The translations under genes were made by a program, and so were the position numbers. This document shows, one piece after another, positions 34,396 to 45,777 of a DNA stretch of 64,000 nt. This stretch comes from Psilocybe azurescens (taxonomy: Eukaryota > Basidiomycota > Agaricomycetes > Agaricales > Agrocybaceae): assembly GCA_023853785.1 (NCBI GenBank), contig JAJIRX010000521.1, positions 52,232 to 116,231 of the forward strand. The letters run 5' to 3'. How positions within the stretch are numbered: the stretch's first letter is position 1; each line of letters begins with the position of its first letter. The notes beneath the pieces were generated by a model. The model saw nothing but the letters and a program-made list of their open reading frames with translations, was not told the origin of the DNA and did not search any database.

Positions 34396-36249
34396 CCGTA
34401 CGTGTTTACTACGTACATGTTTGCTCAACATCTTGACGTAGGTCCCATTCAGCCGTTTTGTGCTGTCATCATCGGCACCAATAGGCACACTGGCGAAATT
34501 TCATCATTTCTTACGGACTGTTTGAGTATAACGGATAGACAGATATCTATGGTTCCCGATGAAAAGGCTACTCGTGCAGGGATCATTGATTGCATTTCCT
34601 CTCTAGCAACAAACGAGATAGCATTCAATGATCCAATAATCATCTTCTTTACTGGCCATGCCATTCTGGAAAACTCGAATACTGCATGTATCGTGCCATA
34701 TGATTATCCTGAAGCCAAAGTCATCCCAGCTAGCGTCATCAACGATCTACTTGGAGAAGTTGCCGCAGTAAAGGGCAACAATATCGTTCGTCGCATCTTA
34801 ATATTCTGGAATATTTCATTGACTAGTTCGCGCTTTCACAGACCTTGATTCTTGACTGTGATCATGCTGGGGGATTCGGAGAGGATAGCTATGCCAGCGC
34901 CAATTTCTCCTCGCATGTCCTTCTAGCTGCATGTGGAATACGCGAATACTCAAAGGAAAGCCATATTCGCGGTTGGTTTACGTTAACTTTGATGCGCGTC
35001 CTTCGTGATGTAAAGCCTATGCACGGCGGATATACCTGCACCTATCGAAATATTATCCAACGTTTACCGACATCTATAGCCTTTGGTAATAGGCAAACTC
35101 CTTCATGTCAGGGCAAACACGACGATCGCTTTCTATTCCGCATGGAGAAACCCATCATTACTCCAACTCTCCACATGGTCATATCCACAAAACAAGAACT
35201 GGGCCGACAACGGGAAAGAGACAATGCTCTGGGAAATATCCAAGCAGGCCGTGATCAGAGCCACAAGCTTGATATTTCTGTAGCTATGGACGGCTCGGCT
35301 TCGTCGCATGAGATTGTCAAGCGACTCGTAGAACAGGATTCCGACACACTCCGCTTCGTAGGGAGGGATGATCCACATCAGGTCCTCGTGCTAGTGCGAA
35401 ATGGCAACACTGTCTTTGAAATAAGTGATCGCGATGAATTGACGCGCCTCCTCATGGCAACAACGTCGGATATCAGCGTAATTGGCCGCATTCTCGAGCA
35501 TGCTTCACATTTCCTTTGGTATTTATGGCTGTTTACCGGTTTGGAGAGTGATAAAGCTCATGTTGTGCGTGATATTACCTTGGAGGCATGGCGTCTCAGT
35601 AGCATTGATGGACGCTACACCTCCGCTTCATCGCCTGTTGGAGATAACTTAAACCAGGACGGTGTCATAAAGATCCCTGTCGCAGATGCGGACGAACCCA
35701 GCCTGAAGTTGGGATTCAAATTAATAAATACCTCTCAGTCCGAGTTATTTGTGTGGGTATTTGCCTTCAACATTCTTGACCTGGGTATCGGTGAGTCGAA
35801 CATCACTTGTACATGTTTCGGTGCACTCATCCTTTCTTGCATTGCGTGTCAGATACCGTCTACAAACCAGCGTTTGTGAATAGCATATATGGCTCAGGCG
35901 ATGCATGCCTGCCAGCTGGAGGACATCTTAAATTCAGCAATGTCTCCAACGGAGAACTGCTTACCGTTCTTCCTTCTGGGATCAAAACGAGTGTTTCCTA
36001 TCTCAAAATCTTTATATCTAACTTTTTGTCGACTTATCCTTCATCGAACAAGCTTCACCGTTACATGTCGACGGCCTGCAGCATGATTATTTGAAATTCC
36101 CTTCTGATTCATCTGACCTTCACGATGCCTTTACGAATACATCAGGAACATTGCTGCTCAGAGGCGGCGGAGCGCAGCAAGAGAGTCCCTCACCTAGTCC
36201 GATCTGGAATACAATTGTAGTTCCAATAGTCAAGAGGAGGGAAGGGTAG
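34396..36249 (+). pseudogene. Module m3, caspase-like half
   Basis: The intron before this exon (about 34398-34440) is itself similar to the matching intron of m4, so the caspase part was joined to a new partner by a break inside that intron. The domain reads PFCAVIIGTNRH, then lacks about 15 residues present in m1, and continues FNDPIIIFFTGHA (His at 34657-34659) and LILDCDHAGGFG, with Asp in place of the expected Cys (34860-34862). The C-terminal region has FVGRDDPHQVLVLVRNGNTV, WRLSSIDGRYTSASSPVGD and, after an intron near 35790-35850, DTVYKPAFVN and CLPAGGHLKFSNVS. A missing A near 36026, relative to m4, shifts the last 70 residues; in the other frame they read TLLLRGGG and end at TAG 36247-36249. 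Confidence 0.72.
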
Positions 36250-37099
36250 TCTTACACCGATTCATTTAGTCATTGAGGATCTCTACATTGATGTACAAGT
36301 ACGTAGTAAGTAAATCTTGTCTCCTTAGTATTATCCACCATCAAACAACGTCTGTCACAAAAGAGGCATCCTGAGTATGGTGTACCGTGCACCGCAGACA
36401 TCGCATGGCAAGACCCCAGATTCTTGATTCGCTTCACATATAATAATATGTTGTGCGTCCAACTGCTTGGGATGGGGATGGGGGTGGTGATGGGCAGAGC
36501 AGGGTTACCAGTGGACCGACCTCCCTGTCCGAAATACTTCAAGCCTCAGTTCCTTCAAGACCGTGACAGTCGATATCCATCGAATCTTGGTATTTATAAA
36601 CAGTACCCTCGGGCTATAACTTTACTTGGTAGCGTTTTCTCCGGAGTTGAACCCGACTCACTGTAATGGGCCATGGTGCATGTGGGCTTCATCGCGTCGA
36701 ATGCGCTCAGGCCGGAGGTGAACGGTGAACATTCCCTTCAAAGGAGGTTTCTCATTCTCATCCGCCACACGCCACATGAAACGCATAGTGTAGCATGCTC
36801 TGAATCAGGAGGATACTACTGAGACCAATTTGCCAGAAATTTGGCCTTGCCTCGTATTAAATCCGATCGCAATTCGAATTAAACCAATGGATCTTGCCCA
36901 GACCAGAACAGAGCCACCCGCTGAAAACAAACCGTAACATCACCACCGGCATCCACAACTGCAACTTGATACTCGAAGTTTCTTTGCTCGACGCTCGCAC
37001 TGTGCCTTGGCCCTTCGAGTCAGCACATGCACTGTGCTCGTTGTGCGCCCGCTCATAATTGATGTGTGTAGTTCATAAGAACCTCGTCCAAAACCAAAA
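36250..37099. other. Spacer after m3, start of GST remnant E flank
   Basis: No gene is seen up to about 36680. From there blocks are shared with 31560-31990, for example CTTCATCGCGTCGAATGCG, as the upstream part of a decayed GST unit. Confidence 0.5.
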
Positions 37100-37955
37100 T
37101 TCATGCATATCTCACTACTAGTAAGAGCCAGCCATCACCGCAACATCATGATCCAAACCAAAACAATATACAGGTCCCAAACCCCCTCCTCGCCTCCACC
37201 GCACCGTCACGTGAGTCGTACTCCACTCCACCACAAATCCGTCCTGCGCACACCCACCCACTCACGGTCCACCGCCGATGCTGCCCATCCTTCATGTTCG
37301 CGTACACACACTCTCTTTCTCTTTCTTTTTACACCAGAAAAACAAAACCAGCCCAGAGCGGGATAATGATGCTGCGGTAAAGGTAATCATTCCTATCTAG
37401 CCTACCCTAGCAAGCAGCTCGGGTCCGGAAAGGCTCGGAATGTTCGTCGAGCAGCCACTCGGTATAGCATTGCAGGCAAGGTGTGTTATGGTTATGATTC
37501 TCAGCCACCAGGGGCTACTCTAAAGCGCGCCAGCACACAAACTGTGCACAGTCGCTGATGGGATGGATGCTCTATACTATCTAATCTAATCTGCTTCGGG
37601 AAGCTCGGCCCAGATAGCTCTCTTTAAACCCCAAAACCTTTCTCGAGTTATGATTCATTGGCCCATCCCGCTTCTCAGATTTGACGGTCGCAAAATTTGA
37701 CAACCCTGTTCTTCATTCGATTGTTTAATATCAACACTGTTCCACTTTCTCGAATGAAATGGAGCCTTCACAGCTGTTCTCTGACATATATATATAGCAA
37801 AGAAGCTTCTAACGCATGGCACCCAATGAAGAGCAATACCCTAGGTATTCTCTTGTATAGCCTTTTTTGGTGTCGTCTGGTGCGGTTAATGGAGCGTATA
37901 GATGCTCTGGAGTGTGTGGTGAGGGGGCGGGAGGAAACGGTGAATAAGGGATGAT
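37100..37955 (+). pseudogene. Old GST remnant E
   Basis: A leader like that of remnant D (CATGCATATCTCACTA near 37101) precedes a decayed start (CAGGTCCCAAACCCCCTCCT). The C-terminal end is recognisable: RLMERIDALECVVRGREETV, ending in TGA at 37952-37954, corresponds to the RWMESMDALECV end of copies A-C. The middle is lost, with about 600 bp of unrelated sequence in between. Clearly non-functional. Confidence 0.65.
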
Positions 37956-38449
37956 AAAGTGTACAATGCATCTCTAGGACAGGATTGTATAGGATGAGAA
38001 TGATTCAATTAATAACACCTATAATTAAAAAAGCGCGAACTTTACTACATTGTGCGCGATTCGTTGCATAAATTATAAATATACCTGGACGTTTTATCCT
38101 TCAATTGCACTACGGGCCCAAGCACTATATAGACCAGTAAGTAAACATTCCGAATGAAATAGCGAAGTGTGCTTGAAGTGTACGACGGAGCAAAGACTGC
38201 AACAGGCTATAGGAAATAATGGGGGATATCAGCGATCGTCGCGGGAGGTCCGGCAGCTATGCAGCAAAATTAAGACGCGAGGTGTGTGTACAGAAAGAAG
38301 CAAAACATAACTATTGCCTCGCGTTCATTGCAAGGCAAACACACGACATCCGTGCAACATTAGTCGGCCTTGCTCGGATGCCATAGAATATGAACCTCTA
38401 TCGACAAGGACATCTGCTTACCTCTCTCTCCTATTCACATCTCTTTTGC
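37956..38449. other. Upstream region of m4
   Basis: No gene seen; presumed promoter of m4. It shows no clear similarity to the m1 or m2 upstream flanks except near the start codon. Confidence 0.4.
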
Positions 38450-41400
38450 ATGTCGGATATATACACTACCCTAGCTGAGGAGATGGACACCAGCAGTGAT
38501 CAGCCCACGTCTTCTCACCTTGAAGATGTTTCCGCGGACAGAGCCGAGGCACAACGAGTCACCGCGAGGACAGCAGAAAGATTACTCTCTTGCCAGTGCT
38601 ATATGACTTCCCCCAATGGTAGGAACCTCGTCATTTGCATCGATGGCACTGCGAATCAATTCGGTACAAATGTAAGTTTAATAAGTTGCGTCCGGTTGAC
38701 TGCTTACAGTACTGACATGGGTGCAACGCCAGAATACCAATGTCGTAGAGCTGTACAGTCGTCTCGTCAAGAGCGATGAGCAGTTGACGTACTACAACAG
38801 CGGAATTGGGACATACGTCAAAGACTCCGAGTCTTGGTATTCTTATGAAGCATGGAAACAATCAATTCGACACGGCATAGACCAAGCATTTGCAACGTGA
38901 ATGTTTGCCTGTTCCAATCTTGTCAGATCTAACATTTGTGACAGAAACTTCAAGGCTAAGGTCCTCAGTGCCTACGAGTGGCTGTCAGAGAACTATAGAC
39001 CTGGGGACCGCATTTTCCTGTTCGGTGAGTGTGCTCGTGTCGTCTGCGTCTATTGGTCTTGTTCAAAAGTCATTTCGTCAAGGGTTCTCTCGCGGTGCTT
39101 ATCAAGTTCGCGTCATTGCCGGAATGATAGAAAAGGTGCGGTGTTCGTAGCGCTCCGATGATTTCTATTTTCAACGTTGCTAACATTAGAGCATACAGGT
39201 TGGCCTTCTTCATAAGGGAAACAAAGAACAAATCGCATTGTGAGTAACCATTCTGTCTATTCTGCAACTCTATTCAGAAATAGCTATACAGTGCGTATGA
39301 TCTGTATATTCAAACCATTGGAACAAAACATGGCAAAAAGATTCCGAAGACTTGTGCACACATTTCAAAGATACACTTTCACGTCGAAACGTGAGAGTTC
39401 ACTTCGTTGGTGCTTGGTGAGTCACGTTTCTTCTCAGTAATTAATCGGGGTGGAAATGGATCGGTGCACTACTAGGGACACAGTGTCGGCCATTGGCGTC
39501 GTCCGTGGTCCGAACCTCCCCGTTACTACTACTGGAATGAAGCACGTTTGTATATTCCGGCACGCACTAGCCCTCGACGAGCTACGAGTCAAATTCCTAC
39601 CAGAATATGCAAATGGAGGCGAGGGTCCCAGCTATGTTGAAGCCGGCTCTGAAGAAACCACCCCTCTTTTCGGGGACGTCAAAGAGGTGTGGTTTGCCGG
39701 GTCTCATTCGGATATGTGCGTAAAATGTCAATGAGAGCTATTTTGTGGTTTCTCATACAAGCCATGTGTTACAACAGCGGCGGTGGCAATGTCGCAAATC
39801 TAAAGGCTGATCAGTTTGGCCCATCTCTACGCTGGATGTCGTATGAAGCTGTAGAACCTCCGTTCTGTCTCAGTACGGAAAGCGGAAGAAAGACGGCACC
39901 CTCGGACTAGGCATTAGGCGCTCCAAGTCCAATGAGCCGACTGCAGGCGAAACAAAGATCGACAAAATACCTACATTGCGTCATTCCGCACCTACTTGCA
40001 GCCTAATGCAGGCACCATATCCGCGCACCCATACGACACCTAAAAACCAAGAGAATGAAACCATTAAAAGGCGGATCAACAGCAAAATAAACCAATTAAC
40101 CAGAACCCGACGTGCCTCCGACGATCTAAACACCAAAAGCTTAGAATAAAACCAAGCACATAAAATTTAACGTACGAAAACATATTTAAGTAACCTACTT
40201 GTAATTGTTACGGTACTTGATTTTTCCCCCAAAAGAAATATCATTTCTATTCACACACGTACCGCTCAACCCTGCAAACGTTTCATACAAAGAAATCTCT
40301 ATATATTCGCTGCCCGCGTATCGTTCTCGTCGCCCAAATTCGTACGTATCGTTAAACTAAAGAACCCGTTCGGAATTCGCTCACCTACCTCGTCGTCGCT
40401 CGCTCGCTGTCTCTCGCCCTCGTTACACACCTGCCGCTTTTCGCTTCCACCTTTCGTACACGTTATCCTTCCGGGACACACCTACAGTCGTCCTACACTC
40501 AGAAACCCCCGTTTGCTGGAGAAATTCCCAGCAGACAAAATAGAAGAGATTACCGTCCGCCCCGGACAGTAAACAGCTCTTTTCAAAGCCATCAAGCAAG
40601 GGCTTAAAATGGAACCCCACCGAACGCCCTGGAAACCTCTCATTCCGAAGTCTTCCATGAACTGGTTTTATAGCCTCATCGAATACCTTCCGATCTCGCG
40701 ACTGTCGTACAATGGACCAGATGATTCCATTCGTTGGTGGGTGACTGTTTCAGTTCTTTCAGGATATGATGAGTCTGATAATTGCTTTGTATACTCAGGC
40801 CCCCTAACCGTCACAGTCCTCGTCTTATACTACCAGGCCAACTAATTCACGACTCTGTCTTTGCTGAAGAGTTGAAAAGGACTGGATATGAGCCGGCGGC
40901 ATTGTTTCGATATAAAGGTCATGGTTGGGATGAAGAGGCCCTGAAAAAACAAAATCGTTGAGGATGATCCCTACTCTCACGCAGGCAAAACGTTACAGTC
41001 TATAAAGGAGTCTAACGACAACAAGATGCCAGTGTCCAATGAAGATTACGATGCCCTCACTGCACTGTCCTCAACAGGTTGGTCTTTCAGCATTTCAAAA
41101 CGAAGACGTTTACTGAATATCAGTCATATTTTAGCAATTGGACAACGGTCTATCACTGAGTTCCCCGGCTCAAGCACCATTCTTGCAACCGCTCTGGAAG
41201 CTGAGTTCAACAAAAGCGTTGCAGCTGGGGATAAAAGCTTCGTCATAGATCTGGAATATGCACTGAATTCATTTTCAACTATTCCGCGGCAGGTCTATAA
41301 TTCTACTGTCTGGTCCGTCTTAGACAAGCTATACGTAAATGAGCCGCCTAAGTGGCACAAGTTCCATGATTGCTTTGGTGAGTGTGTCCGTGCAAGTGCT

Positions 41401-43322
41401 TACTACGCACAAGCTTGCTCAGCATATTGGCGTAGGTCCCATTCGGGAGGTTCTGCTCAACCCTGTTTCTGCTATTTGCATTGGCATCGATACGTACCAT
41501 GCCAAAGACATGCCTTCGCTCAGGGGACCCGTTGCCGATGCTCTTAGCGTTTCAGCATTTCTCACAGATTCTCTCGGTAGTCCGAAAAACCGGATAGCCA
41601 TCCTCCTCAACAAAATGGCTACCCGTGCAGCAATCATTCAACGCATTTGGTCTCTGGCAAGCAATGAACAGATAAAGTTCAACGATCCAATCGTCATCTC
41701 CTTTTCTGGCAATTGCTATATGAACTCAAAGACCGCATGTATCCTGCCATATGACTACCCTGATGCCGAACTTATCACCGCCGACGTCATAAACGATCTG
41801 CTTGCGTATGTGGCCTCGGTAAAAGGAAACAATATTGTTCGTCGCCTAGAAATATTTCTGGAATATTTTACTGATTAGTTCCTCTTTCATAGACTTTGAT
41901 TCTTGACTGCTGTTATGCTGGTTCATTTGGACGAGATAACTATGCCAACGCCAACTTCTCCTCGCATGTCCTCCTGGCTGCATGTGGAAAATCTGAAATG
42001 GCACGTGAAAGGGATGGTCACGGTTTGTTTACGTCAAATTTGATTCGCGTTCTTCGGGAGGTCGAACCTGCAGACGGCGGATATACCTGCACCTATCGGA
42101 ATATCATACAACGTTTACCACCACTTGGACCGTCTGTTATATGCATTTATTCTTTGTGTGCGAAGTTGTCTGACATTTTTCACAGTCAAACTCCTTCGTG
42201 TGAAGGGAAACACGACGATCGTATTGTATTCAGTACGAAGAAACCCACCGGTGATCCAGCTCTGGATGACATCACACTCGCAAAACAAAATACGGTTCTG
42301 ACAGATATCCGAGCATGCCGTGATCAAGGCAACAAGCTCAATATTTCTATAGCCAGGGACGACTCACCTTTATCTTGTGATGTCGTCAGACAACTCGTAG
42401 AACAGGACTCCGACACACTCCGTTTCGTAGGGAGAGATAATCCACATCAGGTCCTCGTGCTAGTGCGAAATGGCAACACTGTCTTTGAAATAAGTGATCG
42501 CGATGAATTGACACGCCTCCTCATGGTAGCAACGTCGGACGTCAGCGTAATTGGCCGTATTCTCGAGCATGCTTCACATTTCCTTTGGCATTTATGGAGG
42601 TCTCCTACTTTGGAGAGTATTAAAAATAAAGCTCATGTCGTGCGTGATATTACCTTGGAGGCATGGCGTCTCAGCAGCATTGATGGACGCTACACCTCCG
42701 CCTCGTCGCCTGTTGGCGATAACTTGAACCAGGACGGTGTCATAAAGATCTCTGTCGCGGATGCCGAAGAACCCAGTTTGAAACTCGGTTTTAGATTGAC
42801 AAATCGCTCTCGTTACAATTTATTTATTAGGGCATTTACTTTCCACACTGTCGACCTGAGCATTGGTGAGTCGAACATCACTTGTACATATTTCCATGCA
42901 CTCATCTTGTCTTGCATTATGGGTCAGATACCGTCTACAAACCAGCATTTGTGAATGGCGACCAGGCCTCGGGCGACGCATGCCTGCCAGCTGGAGGACA
43001 TCTTAAGTTCAGTAATGTTTCCACCGGCGAACAGCTTACCATCCTTCCTCCTGGAATTGAAAGAAGTGTTTCCTATCTCAAAATCTTTATATCTAACTTT
43101 TTAGTCGACTTATCCTTCATCGAGCAAGTTTCACCGTTACATGTCGACGGCCTCCGGCATGATTATTTGAAATTCCCTTCTGATTCATCTGACCTTCATG
43201 ATGGCTTTACGACTACATCAGGAACATTGCGGCTCAGAGGCGGAGCGCAGCAACAGATTTCCTCACCTAGTCGGATCTGGAATACAATTGTAGTCCCAAT
43301 AGTCAAGAGGAGGGAAGAGTAG
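38450..43322 (+). pseudogene. Module m4: DUF2235 - caspase-like fusion, split by a solo LTR
   Basis: The leader MSDIYTTLAEEMDTSSDQPT ends in SCQCY. DUF2235 follows: GRNLVICIDGTANQFG, LTYYNSGIGTYVK, DRIFLFG, then GFSRGAYQVR (near 39085) and GPNLPVTTTGMK. The gene is cut after SYEA at 39849 by a 736-bp LTR and resumes at 40586 with IKQGLKMEPHR. An intron after WHKFHDCFG leads into the caspase part: AICIGIDTYHAKDMPSLRGP, then NDPIVISFSGNC, where His is Asn (41711-41713), and LILDCCYAGSFG, where the Cys is kept but the next His is Tyr. The C-terminal region is the best preserved of all: FVGRDNPHQVLVLVRNGNTV through FLVDLSFIEQVSPLHVDGL to TLRLRGGAQQ (43227-43244), ending IVVPIVKRREE. One-base changes in A runs near 39336 and 40955 break the frame. 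Confidence 0.78.
39850..40585. mobile_element. Solo LTR of a retrotransposon
   Basis: A 736-bp block begins TGTAGAACCTCC and ends CTCTTTTCA, the TG..CA form of long terminal repeats. It is flanked by the 4-bp direct repeat AAGC (39846-39849 and 40586-40589). Removing it restores the GAA GCC ATC AAG reading seen uninterrupted in m1, m2 and m5. TCTATATATTC near 40300 may be its promoter. No gag or pol sequence is present, so it is a solo LTR left by recombination. Confidence 0.8.
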
Positions 43323-44219
43323 TCATACAGTAATTGTTATTGAGAATCTCTATGCTGATATACAAGTATGTAGTATACGATTTGTTGGTGTGAGATGTAT
43401 TGGCATTGGCTTGGTCCAGAAATCCGATTTTGCCTGTTTCGTTTCTTTCTGAAACTGCTCTGGTTTACGGCAACCACTTCATGGTCCCGGTCACATTGAG
43501 GGAGAAAATGTGTACACTAGCAATTCCGTGTCATTCGTCTCACTAGTAGTATCACAGGAGACTCGTTTATACGCCTAGTTTTTATCAGTATTATTCAGTA
43601 TGTTATGACCCATTACTCGTCGTAACCACTTTGAATACACTGTGACCTGTATGCCTCCTTAAACATTTGAATTGCTCTGGACGCATTGTCACTAGTCGGG
43701 CGATTGGTCCTGATATTCAGCAAACTATACAGGCACCCACTACGCTGTCCAAGCCTGCCATAATCTGACTCCATCATTCGACCGACTGAATTTTTGGCGC
43801 ATCTGGTCGCAATGGGGCAACTTTCCCAAATTGACAGCGGTTCAGTTGGAGAACTTGAACGACTTGATGCATGATGGACAGCTTCCCTTGAAGTTGTAGA
43901 TAGGCCCATCCGTCACACAACGGGCGTAATAGTGTGGCATGCTGGGGAGGATACCGAGAACAATTTGATAAAAATTTGCATCGTATTACGACTGCAACTC
44001 GAACAGAGCTTGAACAGAGCCACCCCCTAAAATCTGCACGCGACGACCAGCGTGCGCTTGTTAGCCTGCCCTAATATAAATTTCCAAATCCCGACCCGAA
44101 CAACATGCCAACCACCGGCCGTCTAACGTCTACTACTTAATACTTGGAGTTTCCTTGCTCTTTCCCCCACTGCAATTTTCTTATAATTGACGGAGTTCAT
44201 AAGAACCTTCTCCAAAGCC
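43323..44219. other. m4 3' flank and GST remnant F upstream part
   Basis: Up to about 43500 this resembles the m1 and m2 downstream flanks in inverted orientation (TTTCTGAAACTG and GGTCACATTGAGGGAGAAA). From about 43900 it shares blocks with remnants D and E. The minus-strand open frame at 43613-43909 has no recognisable motif. Confidence 0.45.
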
Positions 44220-45100
44220 ATGCGTATCTCACTATAAAATCAAGTCATCATCGGGATTCAGCCCAAATATACACTTATTAGGACCTCCTCACCTTCACCG
44301 ACCCGTCACCCTCGTACTCCCGTCCTGCACACGCCCACCGCCGATTCTGCCCATCCTCTTGCGTACATACCCACTCTCCTTATCCCGATTTACAAGCGAC
44401 GCACAGGGGAATGATGATGTGATCAAGCTCTGAGAGATGCAGACCATCGTGCGGTACATCGACCGCGTCGCACGCGAGCCGACGCTGCATTTCGGATCAC
44501 AGACAGGAGAATGGGGGATGCGATGATTGACGAAAAGATGTGGGAATTCGTCAGTTTTATTTTGTTGTACGGCACGTCTTCTCTCCCTTTCCTCATCTTC
44601 ATTCATTCCCATCTTTCGTTTCCTTGTCGTCCCCTCCCTTGTTCTTCGAAGCTCTTTCTTCCTTATCATCCTTCCCCTCCCTCCCTCCTCCTTTCTTTCT
44701 TTCTTTCTTTTACAGCCCCTTCCAGGCTAAACGTTCTTCCCTGAAACGCCCTACTCGCCCACCCATCCGCCCACACCACCATCAGGCTTTGAACCCTCCT
44801 CTCCCCAAACATACCCGCACCTACTACCTACCTATCCACCACCGAGTCCCTCCCAGATTCTTGTGGCAATAACGATAAAAGCACCCCGAATCTACGCCGA
44901 CCTTCACCTCCGAGTCTTCCCCATCCTTGCCGACCTGTGTCCGACGCCCGAGTGAGACGCCCTCCTGTCGCACAGTATCGGGTCGCAGTTAATAAGGTGG
45001 ATGGAGAGTATGGATGCGCTGGAGTGTGTGGTGCGGACGAGGCGGGGACAATTAGTAGTGGTATTGGGTCGATGGTTGGTAGTTGGTGTGGGTGAGGTAG
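44220..45100 (+). pseudogene. Old GST remnant F
   Basis: More complete than remnants D and E. Readable pieces are PKYTLIRTS (near 44262), QTIVRYIDRVAREPTLHF (near 44440-44495), IDEKMWEFVSF (44525-44560) followed by a GT donor, then after a CT-rich stretch RIYADLHL (near 44888) and RWMESMDALECVVRTR (near 44998-45045). Many indels and an in-frame TGA near 44955 (PTPE-stop) make it dead. It is clearly more diverged than copies A-C, so it belongs to an older round of duplication. Confidence 0.75.
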
Positions 45101-45777
45101 GGGTGCATGTACGTAGTGAGGGATATACAGTGTGTGTATGCGCGTGTGGGATGGAACGGAATGGGATAATATGATGAAACTACTTCATGCACTGCATATT
45201 ATTCCCAACAAAACAATCGTTAATCGTAGTGTTAAGAACGTACGCGATGTCCACCTTAACTAATTATCCCCAAAAGTGTTCGCTCTGCGTACGTTCCCTC
45301 CCAAGTCTACATTTAAGTAATGTGCATTCTACAATTCGACGCGCGACTGCATACATATATCTTACTGTACCATGGATCATGCCGCGCTCCATGTGTCTGT
45401 CTCTTGGAGTGGGTTGCTATTTTTATCAGACGACGAAGACCCCTATTTCTGGAGTATCTGTTGGACTCGGTGCTGCTTTATGTAGGAGGCTGTGTACCTC
45501 AATCCGCTTCTCTCCAGAGGGAAGTCGAAGCCCCATGAGATGCCAGCGCAACAGAGCGTAGCTTGATGCCATTGCTGTCGCTCCATTTGGGCGTACGAGT
45601 TTGGCCGGAGCTTAAACTTGAACGCGTATGCGATTCTCTAAGATTAAGGACCAGCCGGCAAGACAACACGACTTGCAGAACGAGAGTTGCCCTGATAATA
45701 AATACATAACATTTGACAGCGTTTTCAGTATTGAATTATGTGGTGTTGAAGTAGGCTTCAACTGATCAAGGAAGGAC
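45101..45777. other. Spacer between GST remnant F and the membrane protein gene
   Basis: Open frames at 45187-45561 and 45320-45538 carry no recognised motifs. Nothing else seen. Confidence 0.4.

Noticed and set aside
43613..43909. Minus-strand open frame of 98 codons downstream of m4
   Set aside because: No motif, no partner exon, and it lies in sequence related to GST-unit flanks.
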